In this document: one piece after another, positions 31,802 through 40,800 of the stretch
How positions within the stretch are numbered: the stretch's first letter is position 1
Layout of the letters: every line of letters starts with the position of its first letter
Origin: an uncultured Oscillospiraceae bacterium
GTDB taxonomy: Bacteria > Bacillota > Clostridia > Oscillospirales > Oscillospiraceae
Direction: 5' to 3'
NCBI GenBank assembly: GCA_934572325.1
Contig: CAKTKT010000007.1
Span: 1-48,107, forward strand
DNA: 48,107 nucleotides
Made by a program: the position numbers and the translations under genes
Notes under the pieces: model-generated
Told to the model about the DNA's origin: nothing
The model's input: the letters and a program-made list of their open reading frames with translations, nothing else
Database searches by the model: none

Positions 31802-33618
31802 TTGCCGTTTTCCTCCTCATTATGGAAGCAGTCATATATCTTCTGCGCCGTGTTTTTCGGCACGACGAGACGCAGCCGGTCAACGTCCGCCTCTTTCACG
31901 GCTCTGACGGTTTTGAAATACTTCATCAGCTCCGCGCGGCGCTTAGGACCGACGCCCTCTATTTTATCCAGCGCAGAGACGTAGCCCTCGTTTCTCAGCG
32001 CGCGCTGGTACTCTATGGCGAAGCGGTGCGTCTCCTCCTGTATCCTGCCCACGAGCGCGAACACCGCCTGATTGGAGCTTATGCCTATCTCTAGTCCGTC
32101 GGGGCTTATGAGCGCCCTTGTGCGGTGGCGGTCGTCCTTGACCATGCCGAATACGTTCAAACGAAGCCCCAGCTCCTCCAGCGCGTCCGCCGCCATTTTC
32201 GCGTGGTTTTCCCCGCCGTCTATGAGCAGCAGCTCCGGCAGGGGGGAAAAGCTCTCGTCGCCATCGACATAGCGCCTGAAGCGGCGGTACACCGCCTGGC
32301 GCATGCTGGCGTAGTCGTCGCGCACCGGCATATCCTTTATCCTGAATTTCTTATAGGCGCGCTTGAGCGGCTTTCCGTCAACATGGACGGTCATCGCGGC
32401 GACGATGCCCGTGTCGCCGAGGTTTGAAACGTCAAACGCCTCGATGCGCTTGGGGAAAACGTCCATCCCCAGCGCCTTTTGCAGCCACTCCAGCGTTTTG
32501 CTGGTGCGCTGTGCGGCGGTCGTGCGGCGCTGCACCTCCTCGCGGGCGTTGAGCGCGGCGCTCTCTATAAGGCGCATACGCTCGCCGCGCTTGGGCGTCT
32601 CGATATATATTCTTCTGCCGGAGGTCTCGCTCAAAAGCTCCTCCAGCGCTTCCCTGCCGTCTATCTCGCACGGCAGCAGGATGGACTTCGGCCAGCCGCC
32701 GCGGTGCGCGGTATAGTATTGCAGCACAAGGTCGCCCACGGCTTCGCCGTCGTCCTCCAGCGGCTCGTCCATCATCTGCGCGTCCTTGCCGACAAGATCG
32801 CCGTTGACGAAGTGCAGCACCGCAAAGCAGCTTTTCGCCCCGCGGCAGAAACCTATCGCGTCCGTGTCGGCAAAGGCGGTGGATATGACGCGCTGGCGGT
32901 TGGTCAGGTTTTCCACCGCGCGCAGACGGTCGCGCAGCTCCGCCGCCTTTTCAAAGCGCAGCTCCGCCGCCGCCTGCTCCATCCTCTCCTTCAGCTCCGC
33001 CGCAAGCTCGGCGCTCTTTCCCTCGAGGATAAGCGCCGCCTGCGCCATGCGGCGGCGGTATTCCTCATCATCCGGCTCTCCCCTGCACCAGCCGGCGCAA
33101 CTGCCCATCTGGTAGTTGAGGCAGGGGCGCTCTTTGCCTATATCACGCGGGAATTTCTTCGCGCACGAGGGCAGCAGCAGCGCCTTTTGTATCGTTTCTA
33201 TTATCTCATGCGTCTGTCCGCGGCTGCCGAACGGTCCGAAATAGCGCCCGCCGTCCTTGCCGTGCCTGTTGACAAGGCTCATCCTCGGGTACTTGCCGCC
33301 CTGATCCATGCGGATAAAGGGATAGCCCTTGTCGTCCTTGAGCAGGATATTGTACCTGGGCTTGTGGCGCTTGATGAGCGAGTTTTCCAGCACGAGCGCT
33401 TCAAACTCGCTGCCCGCGACGATGACGTTGAAGTCGCGCACCTTTTCCACCATTGCGGCGACCTTCGGCAGATGCTCGCCGTGGAAATAGCTCGTCACGC
33501 GGTTTTTCAGCTTCTTCGCTTTCCCGACGTATATGACCTCGCCGTGCTCGTCGAGCATGATGTACACCCCCGGCAGCAGCGGGAGGTTATTCGCTTTTTC
33601 GCTGAGAGTGTCGAGCAT
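31798..33618 (-). CDS. uvrC: Excinuclease ABC subunit C (UvrC), 606 aa
   Basis: Nucleotide excision repair endonuclease that cuts both sides of a UvrAB-marked lesion. The GIY-YIG nuclease domain covers residues 12-95 (LPGVYIMLDEHGEVIYVGKA). The UVR domain that binds UvrB is near 200-235 (ERMEQAAAELRFEKAAELRD). The C-terminal RNase H-like nuclease domain (about 380-540) has FDVSNLGDTG and LLIDGGENH, and helix-hairpin-helix DNA-binding motifs end the protein (KIEGVGPKRRAELMKYF). Full length. It starts 3 bases after the EamA transporter stop and overlaps rsmD. Confidence 0.96.
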   Translation of the reverse strand: MLDTLSEKANNLPLLPGVYIMLDEHGEVIYVGKAKKLKNRVTSYFHGEHLPKVAAMVEKVRDFNVIVAGSEFEALVLENSLIKRHKPRYNILLKDDKGYPFIRMDQGGKYPRMSLVNRHGKDGGRYFGPFGSRGQTHEIIETIQKALLLPSCAKKFPRDIGKERPCLNYQMGSCAGWCRGEPDDEEYRRRMAQAALILEGKSAELAAELKERMEQAAAELRFEKAAELRDRLRAVENLTNRQRVISTAFADTDAIGFCRGAKSCFAVLHFVNGDLVGKDAQMMDEPLEDDGEAVGDLVLQYYTAHRGGWPKSILLPCEIDGREALEELLSETSGRRIYIETPKRGERMRLIESAALNAREEVQRRTTAAQRTSKTLEWLQKALGMDVFPKRIEAFDVSNLGDTGIVAAMTVHVDGKPLKRAYKKFRIKDMPVRDDYASMRQAVYRRFRRYVDGDESFSPLPELLLIDGGENHAKMAADALEELGLRLNVFGMVKDDRHRTRALISPDGLEIGISSNQAVFALVGRIQEETHRFAIEYQRALRNEGYVSALDKIEGVGPKRRAELMKYFKTVRAVKEADVDRLRLVVPKNTAQKIYDCFHNEEENGK

Positions 33619-33621
33619 ACC

Positions 33622-34485
33622 TTACGCCTCGCTGTTTGCCTTCTGCGTTTCCTTTTTGTTTCCGAATACCGTCCACACGGTTATGGACACGATGACTACC
33701 ACACCGCCGACGAGCGCGAACACGCCGGGGCGCTCGCCGTCGAATATCAGCACCCACACGGGGTTCAAAAGCGGCTCAAGCGCGCCGAGCAGGCAGCACG
33801 CAAGCGGCGGGCAGTATTCCGACGCCTTGACATAGAGTATGTACGAAATGCCGAGCTGGAATACGCCGAGGATAAGGATGCACAGCGTCGCGCTCGGCGT
33901 GAACTCCGGCTTCGTGGCGATGATGAACGGCAGCCCGACAAGGAACGTGAAAAGCTGCCCGTTCAGCGCGGCGCTGAAGCGATCCTTCGCCTCGATATTG
34001 CCGATGGTGATGAACATACCCGCCATGAACATACCAGAGCCGATGGCGACGAGGTTTCCGAGGATATACCCGGGCTGGAGCTGGTCAAGGAAAAAGAGCG
34101 CAATGCCCGCGAGCGTTGCGATAACGACCGCGAGATCCTGACGGCGTATTTTCTGCCTGAGAAAAATCGCGGAGAAAATGACGATGAACACCGGACTTGT
34201 GAATTGCAAAACGATGGCGTTCGCCGCCGTGGTCAGCTTGTTTGCCACGGTAAAGCAGATGTAGACGCACCCCGCGAGCACGCCGCTGAACACCACGCGC
34301 TTATTGAAGACATAGCGCTTTTTCGTTATGAGCATATAAACCACAAACGTAAGTCCTGCGATAAGACTGCGCATACCGGCGACGGCAAAGCCGTTCCACG
34401 GGATGAGCTTCATGAAAATGCCCGCTATGCTCCAAAGCGTGGCGCACAGCAGCATCTCAAGCGTTGCAAGGCTTTCTTTCTTCAT
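33622..34485 (-). CDS. EamA/DMT-family transporter, 287 aa
   Basis: Ten-helix membrane protein of the drug/metabolite transporter superfamily, made of two EamA repeats (about 8-138 and 150-280). MLLCATLWSIAGIFMKLIPWNG and the matching second-half segment CCLLGALEPLLNPVWVLIFDGE are family features. The substrate cannot be told; export of an amino acid or metabolite is common for the family. GGAGG lies before the ATG. Only 26 bases separate it from the hairpin after ptsH, with no room for a normal promoter, so it is probably transcribed by read-through from ptsH together with uvrC. Confidence 0.9.
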   Translation of the reverse strand: MKKESLATLEMLLCATLWSIAGIFMKLIPWNGFAVAGMRSLIAGLTFVVYMLITKKRYVFNKRVVFSGVLAGCVYICFTVANKLTTAANAIVLQFTSPVFIVIFSAIFLRQKIRRQDLAVVIATLAGIALFFLDQLQPGYILGNLVAIGSGMFMAGMFITIGNIEAKDRFSAALNGQLFTFLVGLPFIIATKPEFTPSATLCILILGVFQLGISYILYVKASEYCPPLACCLLGALEPLLNPVWVLIFDGERPGVFALVGGVVVIVSITVWTVFGNKKETQKANSEA

Positions 34486-34511
34486 GTTTTATCCTCCGGC
34501 AAATATGCAAT

Positions 34512-34535
34512 AAGGGGCGTGCGAACACGCCCCTT
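34512..34535. terminator. Hairpin after ptsH
   Basis: A perfect 10-bp stem (AAGGGGCGTG/CACGCCCCTT) with a tight CGAA loop stands 21 bases past the HPr stop codon. The T-run is short in the minus direction (TTATTG), so termination may be incomplete and allow read-through into the EamA-uvrC operon. Confidence 0.7.
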
Positions 34536-34556
34536 TTCTCGATTCTTTTCGTCCGA

Positions 34557-34820
34557 TCACTCGGAAAAGTCAGAGTCAATAAGCTCGGACAGGGTCGCAA
34601 TAGCTTCCTCCTCATCCGCGCCGTCGGCAATGATGGTGATGGAAGTGCCCTTCACTATACCGAGAGACAGAACGCCCAGAAGGCTCTTCGCGTTGACGCG
34701 GCGCTCATCCTTTTCGACCCATATGCTGCTCTTGAACTCGTTGGCTTTCTGAATGAAGAAAGTCGCGGGTCTGGCATGAAGACCTACCTGATTGTTGATG
34801 ACTACTTCTTTGCTTATCAT
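34557..34820 (-). CDS. ptsH: Phosphocarrier protein HPr, 87 aa
   Basis: Cytosolic PTS phosphocarrier that takes phosphate from enzyme I and passes it to EII proteins. With the ATG at 34820 (AAGGAG 8 bases before it) the two key residues fall at their standard numbers: His15 in QVGLHARPAT and regulatory Ser46 in NAKSLLGVLSLGI. Ser46 is the target of HPr kinase in Gram-positive bacteria, so carbon catabolite control is implied. A GTG three codons earlier is the alternative start. ptsI is not adjacent. The HPr may also be a Crh-like variant, but the presence of His15 argues for HPr. Confidence 0.95.
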   Translation of the reverse strand: MISKEVVINNQVGLHARPATFFIQKANEFKSSIWVEKDERRVNAKSLLGVLSLGIVKGTSITIIADGADEEEAIATLSELIDSDFSE

Positions 34821-34889
34821 ACTCGCCACTCCTTAAAAAACTAATCTATTTCTCTGTCTTTATAATATACACCACTGCTGTCATGATAT

Positions 34890-34918
34890 AATCTAGCAAA
34901 TTTTTGTCTCCTAGTCAA
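34890..34918 (-). promoter_or_regulatory. Possible promoter of ptsH
   Basis: On the minus strand TTGACT (34913-34918) and TAGATT (34890-34895) are 17 bases apart, 70 bases before the HPr start codon, in the AT-rich gap after mutS2. A further AT-rich TATATTATAA lies downstream, so the exact -10 is uncertain. Confidence 0.5.
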
Positions 34919-34974
34919 CCAATTTCGCGCGATTCGTTATTTTACACATTTGTTGTGTCAGCTTCACAGGGATT

Positions 34975-37350
34975 TTATTTCAGTTCGACAACGGTAACGC
35001 CCGTCTCTCCCTCGCCGTAGCGCCCGAGACGGAAGGACTTTACAGCCTTGTTTTTCTTTAACATCTGCTGTATCGCCGCGCGCAGAACGCCCGTGCCCTT
35101 GCCGTGGATTATCGTGACGGTCTTGAGCCTTGACATGACGGCGCTGTCGATGTACCGCTCCGCCGCGAGCACGCCCTCCGCCGCCTCCATGCCGCGAAGG
35201 TCTATCTCCGAGGCGACGCTCGCCGTTCTCAGCGTCGCGGCAGCCGCAGCGGACACGGAGGGCTTTTTCTTAGCGCTCTCCCCCTCGAGAAGCAGCACCT
35301 CGTCCTCCCTCGCGGTCACGTTCATTATGCCCGCGCGCAGTGTCAGCACTCTCTCCGCAGAGACGGAGACGACCTCCGCCTTCATGCCCATGGACCTTAT
35401 CTTTACCGTGTCGCCGGGGCGTATCTCGCGCGAGGAGCGCTCCTCCGCGGCGGGCGCGGCGGCGGGGCGCAGGCTGTCCTCATGCCTGTTAAGGCGGCGG
35501 CGCAGCTCGCTTCGCGCCTCGTTGACGCGCTGCGCGTCCTCGTCGTCGTTTCTGTGCTTTTTCATCTCGTCAAGCTCGGCGAACACCTGCTCCGCCGTGG
35601 CGCGCGCGTCGGCAATGATGCGCTCCGCCTCGCGGCGCGACTTCTCATCGGCTTTTTCGAGCCGCACCTCAAGCTCCGCTTTTAAAAACGCCGCCTTCTT
35701 CGCGTTCTCCTCCGCCTGACGCAGCTTCAGCGCGACCTCGTCGCGCTCCTTTTCCAGCATGAGGCGCGTCTGCTCCAGCTTTTCTATCGTGCTCTCAAAG
35801 CTAGCGGATTCGGTGTTGACGCGGCTTCGCGCATCGTTTATCACGTCATCCCCCAGCCCGAGGCGCTTGGAGATGGCGAAGGCGTTGGACTTGCCGGGGA
35901 CGCCGACAAGCAGATGATACGTCGGGCGCAGGGTCTCCACGTCAAATTCGCACGAGGCGTTCTGCACGCCCGGCTCGTTCGTGGCGTACACCTTCAGCTC
36001 GGCGTAATGCGTCGTCGCGGCGATCATCGCGCCCCTTCGGCGCGCGTTTTCGATTATCGCAATGGCGAGCGCCGCGCCCTCCGTGGGATCTGTGCCCGCG
36101 CCCAGCTCGTCAAAGAGCAGAAGCGACCTGTCGTCGCACTCGTCGAGTATGCTGACTATATTCGTCATATGCGCGGAAAACGTGGAAAGGCTCTGCTCGA
36201 TGCTCTGCTCATCGCCGATGTCGGCGAGTATATGCGCAAATACGGGCAGGTTGCTTCCGTCCGCGGCGGGGATGTGCAGCCCGCACTGGCTCATCGCCGC
36301 CAAAAGTCCGATGGTCTTGAGCGAGACGGTCTTGCCGCCGGTGTTCGGTCCGGTTATCACGAGCGTGTCAAACTCGCTGCCGAGCTCAAGGCTTATGGGA
36401 ACAGCCTTGCCTTGGTCAAGCAGCGGATGCCGCGCACGGCGCAGCACAACGCCGCGCTGTGCGTCCAGCCCCGGCTGCTGGCAGTTGAGCTTATATGAAA
36501 GCCGCGCCTTTGCAAAGATGAGATCCAGCCGCACGAGCAACTCGAAGTCGGTCTCTATATCGTCGCGGTGCTCCGCGCAGTCGGCGGAGAGCTCGGCGAG
36601 GATGCGCTCTATCTCCAGCTTTTCCTTTGCGGCAAGCTCCCTCAGCTCGTTGTTCGCCTTGACCGCCGCCATCGGCTCGATAAACACCGTCATGCCGGAG
36701 GCGGACACGTCGTGCACCAGCCCCTGCACCGCACCCTTGCACTCCGCCTTCACCGGCACGACATACCGATCGGAGCGCATGGTGATTATCGGCTCTTGCA
36801 GCACCTTGGCATAGCCGGGCGACGATATTATCTTTTGCAGCGCGTCGCGCGCACGTGCCGCCGCCGCCCTCATCTGGCGGCGGATGGTGCTCAGCTCGTG
36901 CGAGGCGCTGTCGGCGATCTCGTCCTCGCCGACGACGGAGGTGTTTATCTTCTCCTCCAGAAACCTGTTCGCCCGCAGTGCGGAAAAAAGGCTGTCGATG
37001 CAGGTCTTGCCGACGCTGTCGTCGGCAATGTACCCGCGCACAAGGCGCGCGCATTGCAGCACGCGCGCAATGTCCATCAGCTCGCGCGTGTTCAGCGCGC
37101 CGCCGAGATCCGCGCGCGAGAGCGAGGGGCGCACATCGCGCACGCCGGAAAAGGACGGGCTTTGGCGCACGGTCATCATGGCTTTCGCCGCGCTCGTCTC
37201 CTCCTGGCGGCGTCTGACCTCGCCGCTCTCGCCCGACGGCGCAAGCTCAAGCGCGCGCTCCTTTGCCGCGTCCGACACCGCCTCGTGCGACAGCATTTCC
37301 AGCACGACCGGCAGCTCAAGCGTTGATAGTGATTTTTCGGTAAAGCTCAT
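34975..37350 (-). CDS. mutS2: Endonuclease MutS2, 791 aa
   Basis: MutS paralogue that binds branched DNA and in Gram-positives also acts on collided ribosomes. The core and lever domains cover about 1-300, and the ATPase has Walker A GPNTGGKTVSLKTIG, LLLFDELGAGTDPTEGAAL as Walker B, and TTHYAELK. A long coiled coil (about 500-630) precedes the C-terminal Smr nuclease domain (about 715-791: EIDLRGMEAAEGV, IIHGKGTGVLR). The ATG at 37350 follows GGAG; a longer frame to 37416 overlaps recO and is not needed. It follows recO with a 37-base gap. Confidence 0.95.
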   Translation of the reverse strand: MSFTEKSLSTLELPVVLEMLSHEAVSDAAKERALELAPSGESGEVRRRQEETSAAKAMMTVRQSPSFSGVRDVRPSLSRADLGGALNTRELMDIARVLQCARLVRGYIADDSVGKTCIDSLFSALRANRFLEEKINTSVVGEDEIADSASHELSTIRRQMRAAAARARDALQKIISSPGYAKVLQEPIITMRSDRYVVPVKAECKGAVQGLVHDVSASGMTVFIEPMAAVKANNELRELAAKEKLEIERILAELSADCAEHRDDIETDFELLVRLDLIFAKARLSYKLNCQQPGLDAQRGVVLRRARHPLLDQGKAVPISLELGSEFDTLVITGPNTGGKTVSLKTIGLLAAMSQCGLHIPAADGSNLPVFAHILADIGDEQSIEQSLSTFSAHMTNIVSILDECDDRSLLLFDELGAGTDPTEGAALAIAIIENARRRGAMIAATTHYAELKVYATNEPGVQNASCEFDVETLRPTYHLLVGVPGKSNAFAISKRLGLGDDVINDARSRVNTESASFESTIEKLEQTRLMLEKERDEVALKLRQAEENAKKAAFLKAELEVRLEKADEKSRREAERIIADARATAEQVFAELDEMKKHRNDDEDAQRVNEARSELRRRLNRHEDSLRPAAAPAAEERSSREIRPGDTVKIRSMGMKAEVVSVSAERVLTLRAGIMNVTAREDEVLLLEGESAKKKPSVSAAAAATLRTASVASEIDLRGMEAAEGVLAAERYIDSAVMSRLKTVTIIHGKGTGVLRAAIQQMLKKNKAVKSFRLGRYGEGETGVTVVELK

Positions 37351-37387
37351 TTTATCCCACTCCGTATGTTCAGCGTGTGCGCCGCGT

Positions 37388-38134
37388 TCACGGGCGCACG
37401 TTTTTGTAGTAATCAAGCGAGGAAAAGCGCCGCTCCGTCTGCCGCAGGAGGTATGCCTCCGCCGCCTCGTCGAGACGGCGGAGCGCGTCGCCCTCCGCCG
37501 AAAACGAGAAAAGCTGCTTTGCCGGCGCTGTTACGACGTAGCGCATCGCCGCAAGCGAGGCGGCGCACAGCGGCACAGCCGCGCCCAGCTCCGCCGTGCG
37601 GCACGCGCGGCAGCATATCCTCCCGCTCGCAAGGCTGAGATACGGCTCCGCCGGCTCTTTTTTACCGCAGACGGCGCAGGAGGAAAGCTCCGGCGTGTAC
37701 CCCGCAATGCACATCGCGCGCAGCTCAAACGCAGCCTTTATGACCTGCTGCGGGTACAGCGCACGGCTGAGCGCATAGAGCGAGTTGAGCCCAAGCTGCA
37801 TCAGCGGCGCGTCGGGCTGATCCTCAACGGCGAGCGCGTCAAGGCAATCGGCAAAATAGCACCCCAGCGCGAGCGCCGTAATGTCCGTGCGCAGACCGCC
37901 GAAGGCTTCAAGCACAGCGCCCTCGTTCACCGTCCATTTTCCCCTGTTGAAAAAAAGCGTCAGCTCGGAATACGTGAGCTGCTGCGTCGCGGCGGCGGTC
38001 TTGCTGCCCTTGCGCAGCGCGCCGCGCGCCTTGGCGCTCATCTTGCCGTGCTGACGGGTTAGAAGGTCGATGATCCTGTCGGATTCCTTGTATCTCACCT
38101 CGCGCAGCACAAGCGCCTGTATAGTCTCGTACAT
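37388..38134 (-). CDS. recO: DNA repair protein RecO, 248 aa
   Basis: RecF-pathway mediator that helps load RecA. The N-terminal OB fold starts MYETIQALVLREVRYKESDRI. A four-Cys zinc motif is visible at about 155-183 (CAVCGKKEP then CCRAC), as in many RecO proteins. Length is typical. The ATG at 38134 lies 10 bases after the yqzL stop; the ribosome site is weak (GAGAGAG), suggesting translational coupling to yqzL. A longer open frame to 38299 is the shadow of yqzL in another frame. Confidence 0.93.
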   Translation of the reverse strand: MYETIQALVLREVRYKESDRIIDLLTRQHGKMSAKARGALRKGSKTAAATQQLTYSELTLFFNRGKWTVNEGAVLEAFGGLRTDITALALGCYFADCLDALAVEDQPDAPLMQLGLNSLYALSRALYPQQVIKAAFELRAMCIAGYTPELSSCAVCGKKEPAEPYLSLASGRICCRACRTAELGAAVPLCAASLAAMRYVVTAPAKQLFSFSAEGDALRRLDEAAEAYLLRQTERRFSSLDYYKNVRP

Positions 38135-38144
38135 ATGTACTCTC

Positions 38145-38294
38145 TCAATCCGTCGGACGGGGCTCGTCCCCCGTCCTGTCGGTTTTCTTTCTTCCGTTTT
38201 CCATGGGATGTTCGTCTGCGGTGTTTTTGTACAGCAGATAATAAAGCGGGTCGCCCGTCTCGGCAAATGCCTGCCAGATAGCGTCTCGTTCCAT
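38145..38294 (-). CDS. yqzL: YqzL-family small protein, 49 aa
   Basis: Short protein of unknown function, too small for most gene finders. The translation runs MERDAIWQAFAETGDPLYY, LLYK, then a polar tail. The pattern W-x2-F-x2-TG-x4-YLLYK near the N-terminus is characteristic of YqzL. In Bacillus subtilis yqzL also lies between era and recO. GAGGTGG stands 6 bases before its ATG. The gene was found by reading the minus strand between era and recO. Confidence 0.85.
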   Translation of the reverse strand: MERDAIWQAFAETGDPLYYLLYKNTADEHPMENGRKKTDRTGDEPRPTD

Positions 38295-38369
38295 CGCAAA
38301 CCACCTCGCGGTTATTATCTGCATACTACCCAGCGTTAGTGATGGTATATATTGACGTGTATATTTCCC

Positions 38370-39257
38370 CTATTCGTTTTTGAAGCCGAAGCTGCGCAGA
38401 AGCGAGGTCGAATCGCGCCAGTTCTCCTTGACCTTAACCCATGTCTGCAAATTGACCTTCGCGCCCGTAAATTTCTCAATGTCCGCACGCGCAAGCTCGC
38501 CGATGCGCTTGAGCATCGCGCCCTTTTTCCCGATGATGATGCCCTTGTGGCTGTCCTTTTCGCAGTAAATGGTCACTTCAAGATCGATGACGCCGTTGTC
38601 GCGCTCGGAAAAGCGCGTGACCTCCACCGCCGTACCGTGCGGGATCTCCTTATCAAGGCATTTTAAGAGCTTTTCGCGCACAAGCTCCGCGCAGATCAGG
38701 CGCTCCGGCTGGTCGGTTATCATGTCGTCCGGAAAAAGGTGCGGTCCTTCAACGGCGTACTTCTCCATCTCGTCCAGAAGCTCCGGTATGCCCTCGCCGG
38801 TCTTGGCGGATATGGGAATCAGCGCGGCGAAATCATACGCCGCGGAATAGAGCGCCATCACCTCAAGAAGCCGCGCTCTCTCAACGGTGTCTATCTTGTT
38901 TATCACGAGCACGGCGGGCGCTCCGCTCTCGCGCAGGCGGGCGATAAGCCCCTCCTCCTGCTTTCCCATCTCCGCCACGGGCTCAACGAGCAGCAGCACG
39001 AGATCGACGTCCGCCACGCTTTGGCTGACAACGTTGACCATGTAATCCCCCAGACGGGTGCGCGGCTTGTGGAAGCCCGGCGTGTCCATCAGCACAAGCT
39101 GCGTCTCGCCGCGCTCAACTATCGCGGTGATGCGGCTGCGCGTTGTCTGCGGCTTATCGGACACTATCGCTATCTTCTCCCCGACAAGGGCGTTCGTAAG
39201 CGTGGACTTGCCGACATTCGGCCTGCCGCATATCGTTATCATCGCTGATTTTTCCAT
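38370..39257 (-). CDS. era: GTPase Era, 295 aa
   Basis: Ribosome assembly GTPase that binds the 3' end of 16S rRNA. The G domain shows G1 GRPNVGKST, G3 DTPGFHKP and G4 INKID. The C-terminal KH RNA-binding domain has GIIIGKKGAMLKRIGELARADIE. It ends FGFKNE, complete. The ATG at 39257 is preferred because GAGGAG lies 6-7 bases before it; an earlier ATG at 39284 overlaps the end of ybeY by 8 bases. Order ybeY-era-yqzL-recO is conserved in Firmicutes, though dgkA and cdd, often between ybeY and era, are absent. Confidence 0.96.
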   Translation of the reverse strand: MEKSAMITICGRPNVGKSTLTNALVGEKIAIVSDKPQTTRSRITAIVERGETQLVLMDTPGFHKPRTRLGDYMVNVVSQSVADVDLVLLLVEPVAEMGKQEEGLIARLRESGAPAVLVINKIDTVERARLLEVMALYSAAYDFAALIPISAKTGEGIPELLDEMEKYAVEGPHLFPDDMITDQPERLICAELVREKLLKCLDKEIPHGTAVEVTRFSERDNGVIDLEVTIYCEKDSHKGIIIGKKGAMLKRIGELARADIEKFTGAKVNLQTWVKVKENWRDSTSLLRSFGFKNE

Positions 39258-39276
39258 ATTCTTCTCCTCGGTATTC

Positions 39277-39756
39277 TCACTCATCGCCCATGATGGCTTT
39301 TTCGCGCGCGCGCATCGCGCGCTTCATATCGCCCTCGTCCGTATGGTCATACCCCAAAAGGTGCAGCACGGAGTGCACGGTGAGGTACATCAGCTCCTGC
39401 TCGTACCCGTGACCGAGCTCCTCCCCCTGCGCGGCACAGCGCGGAACGGAGAGCATCATATCGCCCAAAAGCACCGCGCCCGTGTCCATATCCCGCTCGC
39501 ACTCCACCGCGTCGAACGCGCCGGGCGTGAGGGCGTTCATGGGGAAGCTCAGCACGTCCGTGGGGCTGTCAACGCCGCGAAATTCCCTGTTGACGCTGCG
39601 TATGCCCGCATCGTCCGTCAGCATGACGCTGACGATGCACGGCACGTCCACGCCCTCGGCGGACAGCGCCATGTTCGCCGCCTTTTTGATGTATGCGGCG
39701 GAGCTGCTGTGCCCCAGCCCCGTCACCTCGCGGCTGACGTATATTTCATGCTTCAT
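39277..39756 (-). CDS. ybeY: Endoribonuclease YbeY, 159 aa
   Basis: Zinc-dependent single-strand RNase needed for 16S rRNA maturation and ribosome quality control. The metal site HSVLHLLGYDH (H-x3-H-x5-H) is intact, and the preceding FRGVDSPTDVLSFP motif is the family signature. Two ATGs, at 39762 and 39756, are possible. The second is preferred because AGAGG is 8 bases before it, while the first would leave a spacing of only 2 bases. Either start gives an overlap or near-overlap with the phoH stop. Confidence 0.94.
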   Translation of the reverse strand: MKHEIYVSREVTGLGHSSSAAYIKKAANMALSAEGVDVPCIVSVMLTDDAGIRSVNREFRGVDSPTDVLSFPMNALTPGAFDAVECERDMDTGAVLLGDMMLSVPRCAAQGEELGHGYEQELMYLTVHSVLHLLGYDHTDEGDMKRAMRAREKAIMGDE

Positions 39757-39758
39757 CG

Positions 39759-40763
39759 TCATTTCCTCTTGTAGTTTTTCGCGGGGAGCTTCTTGGGCTG
39801 CTGCGGCGGGTGCTTCTTGTCGTACACCTCGTATGCCTCGATTATCCTCTGCACAAGGCGGTGGCGCACAACGTCCGAGCCTGTGAGCGTGCACACGGCA
39901 ATGTCCTCGATATTATCCAGCACGCGCATGGCGACCTTCAGGCCGCTGGTCTTGTCCTCGGGCAGGTCTATCTGCGTAATGTCGCCGGTTATGACGACCT
40001 TTGAGCCGAAGCCTATGCGCGTGAGGAACATTTTCATCTGCTCGCGGGAGGTGTTCTGCGCCTCGTCGAGGATGATAAAGCTGTCGTCGAGCGTGCGCCC
40101 GCGCATATACGCCAGCGGCGCGACCTCGATATTCCCGCGCTCAAGGTATTTCTGGTACGTGTCCGCGCCGAGCATATCAAAAAGCGCGTCGTACAGCGGG
40201 CGCAGGTACGGATCCACCTTGCTTTGAAGATCGCCGGGGAGAAAGCCCAAGCGCTCCCCCGCCTCCACTGCGGGGCGCGTGAGGATTATGCGGTTGACCT
40301 CCTCCGCGCGGAACGCCGCCACAGCCGCCGCAACGGCAAGATACGTCTTGCCCGTGCCGGCAGGACCGATGCCGAGCGTTATGGTGTTGTTCGCTATCGC
40401 GTCGCAGTACGCCTTCTGTCCGAGGGTCTTGGGCTTGATGGGCTTGCCCTTGGCGGTGATGCATATAACGTCGCCCGCAAGCTCGCCTATCTTCGTCTCC
40501 CTGCCCTCCCTGACGAGCTTGAGGATATAGCGCACGTTCTGCGCGTCTATATTCTCGCCCTTGGCGGCGAGCGTCAGCAGCCCGTTTATCGCCTTCTCCG
40601 CGAGCATCACGTCCTCCGCCTCGCCGCAGATGTGTATCATATCGTCGCGGTCGAGCACCTTTACGCCAAGCTCCGTCTCGATGATGCGCAGGTTCTGGTC
40701 AAACGAGCCGAACACGCTTATCACGTGCTCCATCCTGTCCACTTTTATGGTCTGTTCTATCAT
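39759..40763 (-). CDS. phoH: PhoH-family ATPase (YbeZ), 334 aa
   Basis: Cytosolic ATPase related to the RNA helicase N-terminal fold, associated with YbeY in RNA metabolism. A small N-terminal domain (about 1-105) contains a KH-like ISVFGSFDQNLRIIETELGV. The ATPase has Walker A GPAGTGKTYLA near 138-148 and Walker B FIILDEAQNT. The C-terminus is basic (KKLPAKNYKRK). The ATG at 40763 has AAAGG 6 bases before it; an ATG two codons earlier is too close to the same site. Confidence 0.95.
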   Translation of the reverse strand: MIEQTIKVDRMEHVISVFGSFDQNLRIIETELGVKVLDRDDMIHICGEAEDVMLAEKAINGLLTLAAKGENIDAQNVRYILKLVREGRETKIGELAGDVICITAKGKPIKPKTLGQKAYCDAIANNTITLGIGPAGTGKTYLAVAAAVAAFRAEEVNRIILTRPAVEAGERLGFLPGDLQSKVDPYLRPLYDALFDMLGADTYQKYLERGNIEVAPLAYMRGRTLDDSFIILDEAQNTSREQMKMFLTRIGFGSKVVITGDITQIDLPEDKTSGLKVAMRVLDNIEDIAVCTLTGSDVVRHRLVQRIIEAYEVYDKKHPPQQPKKLPAKNYKRK

Positions 40764-40800
40764 ATGCATCCTTTCACGGCACCTTCCGCGCCGGAGTATA

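Noticed and set aside
32479..34752. A 757-codon open frame on the plus strand across uvrC, the EamA gene and ptsH
   Set aside because: It runs antisense to three genes with clear motifs and shows the Arg/His/Ala-rich, motif-free make-up typical of a GC-rich shadow frame.
34557..34820. Crh (catabolite repression HPr) instead of HPr
   Set aside because: Crh lacks His15; this protein has His15 in a normal LHARPAT context.
38135..38299. An N-terminal extension of RecO up to 38299
   Set aside because: It is the out-of-frame shadow of yqzL; MYETIQ at 38134 is the normal RecO start.
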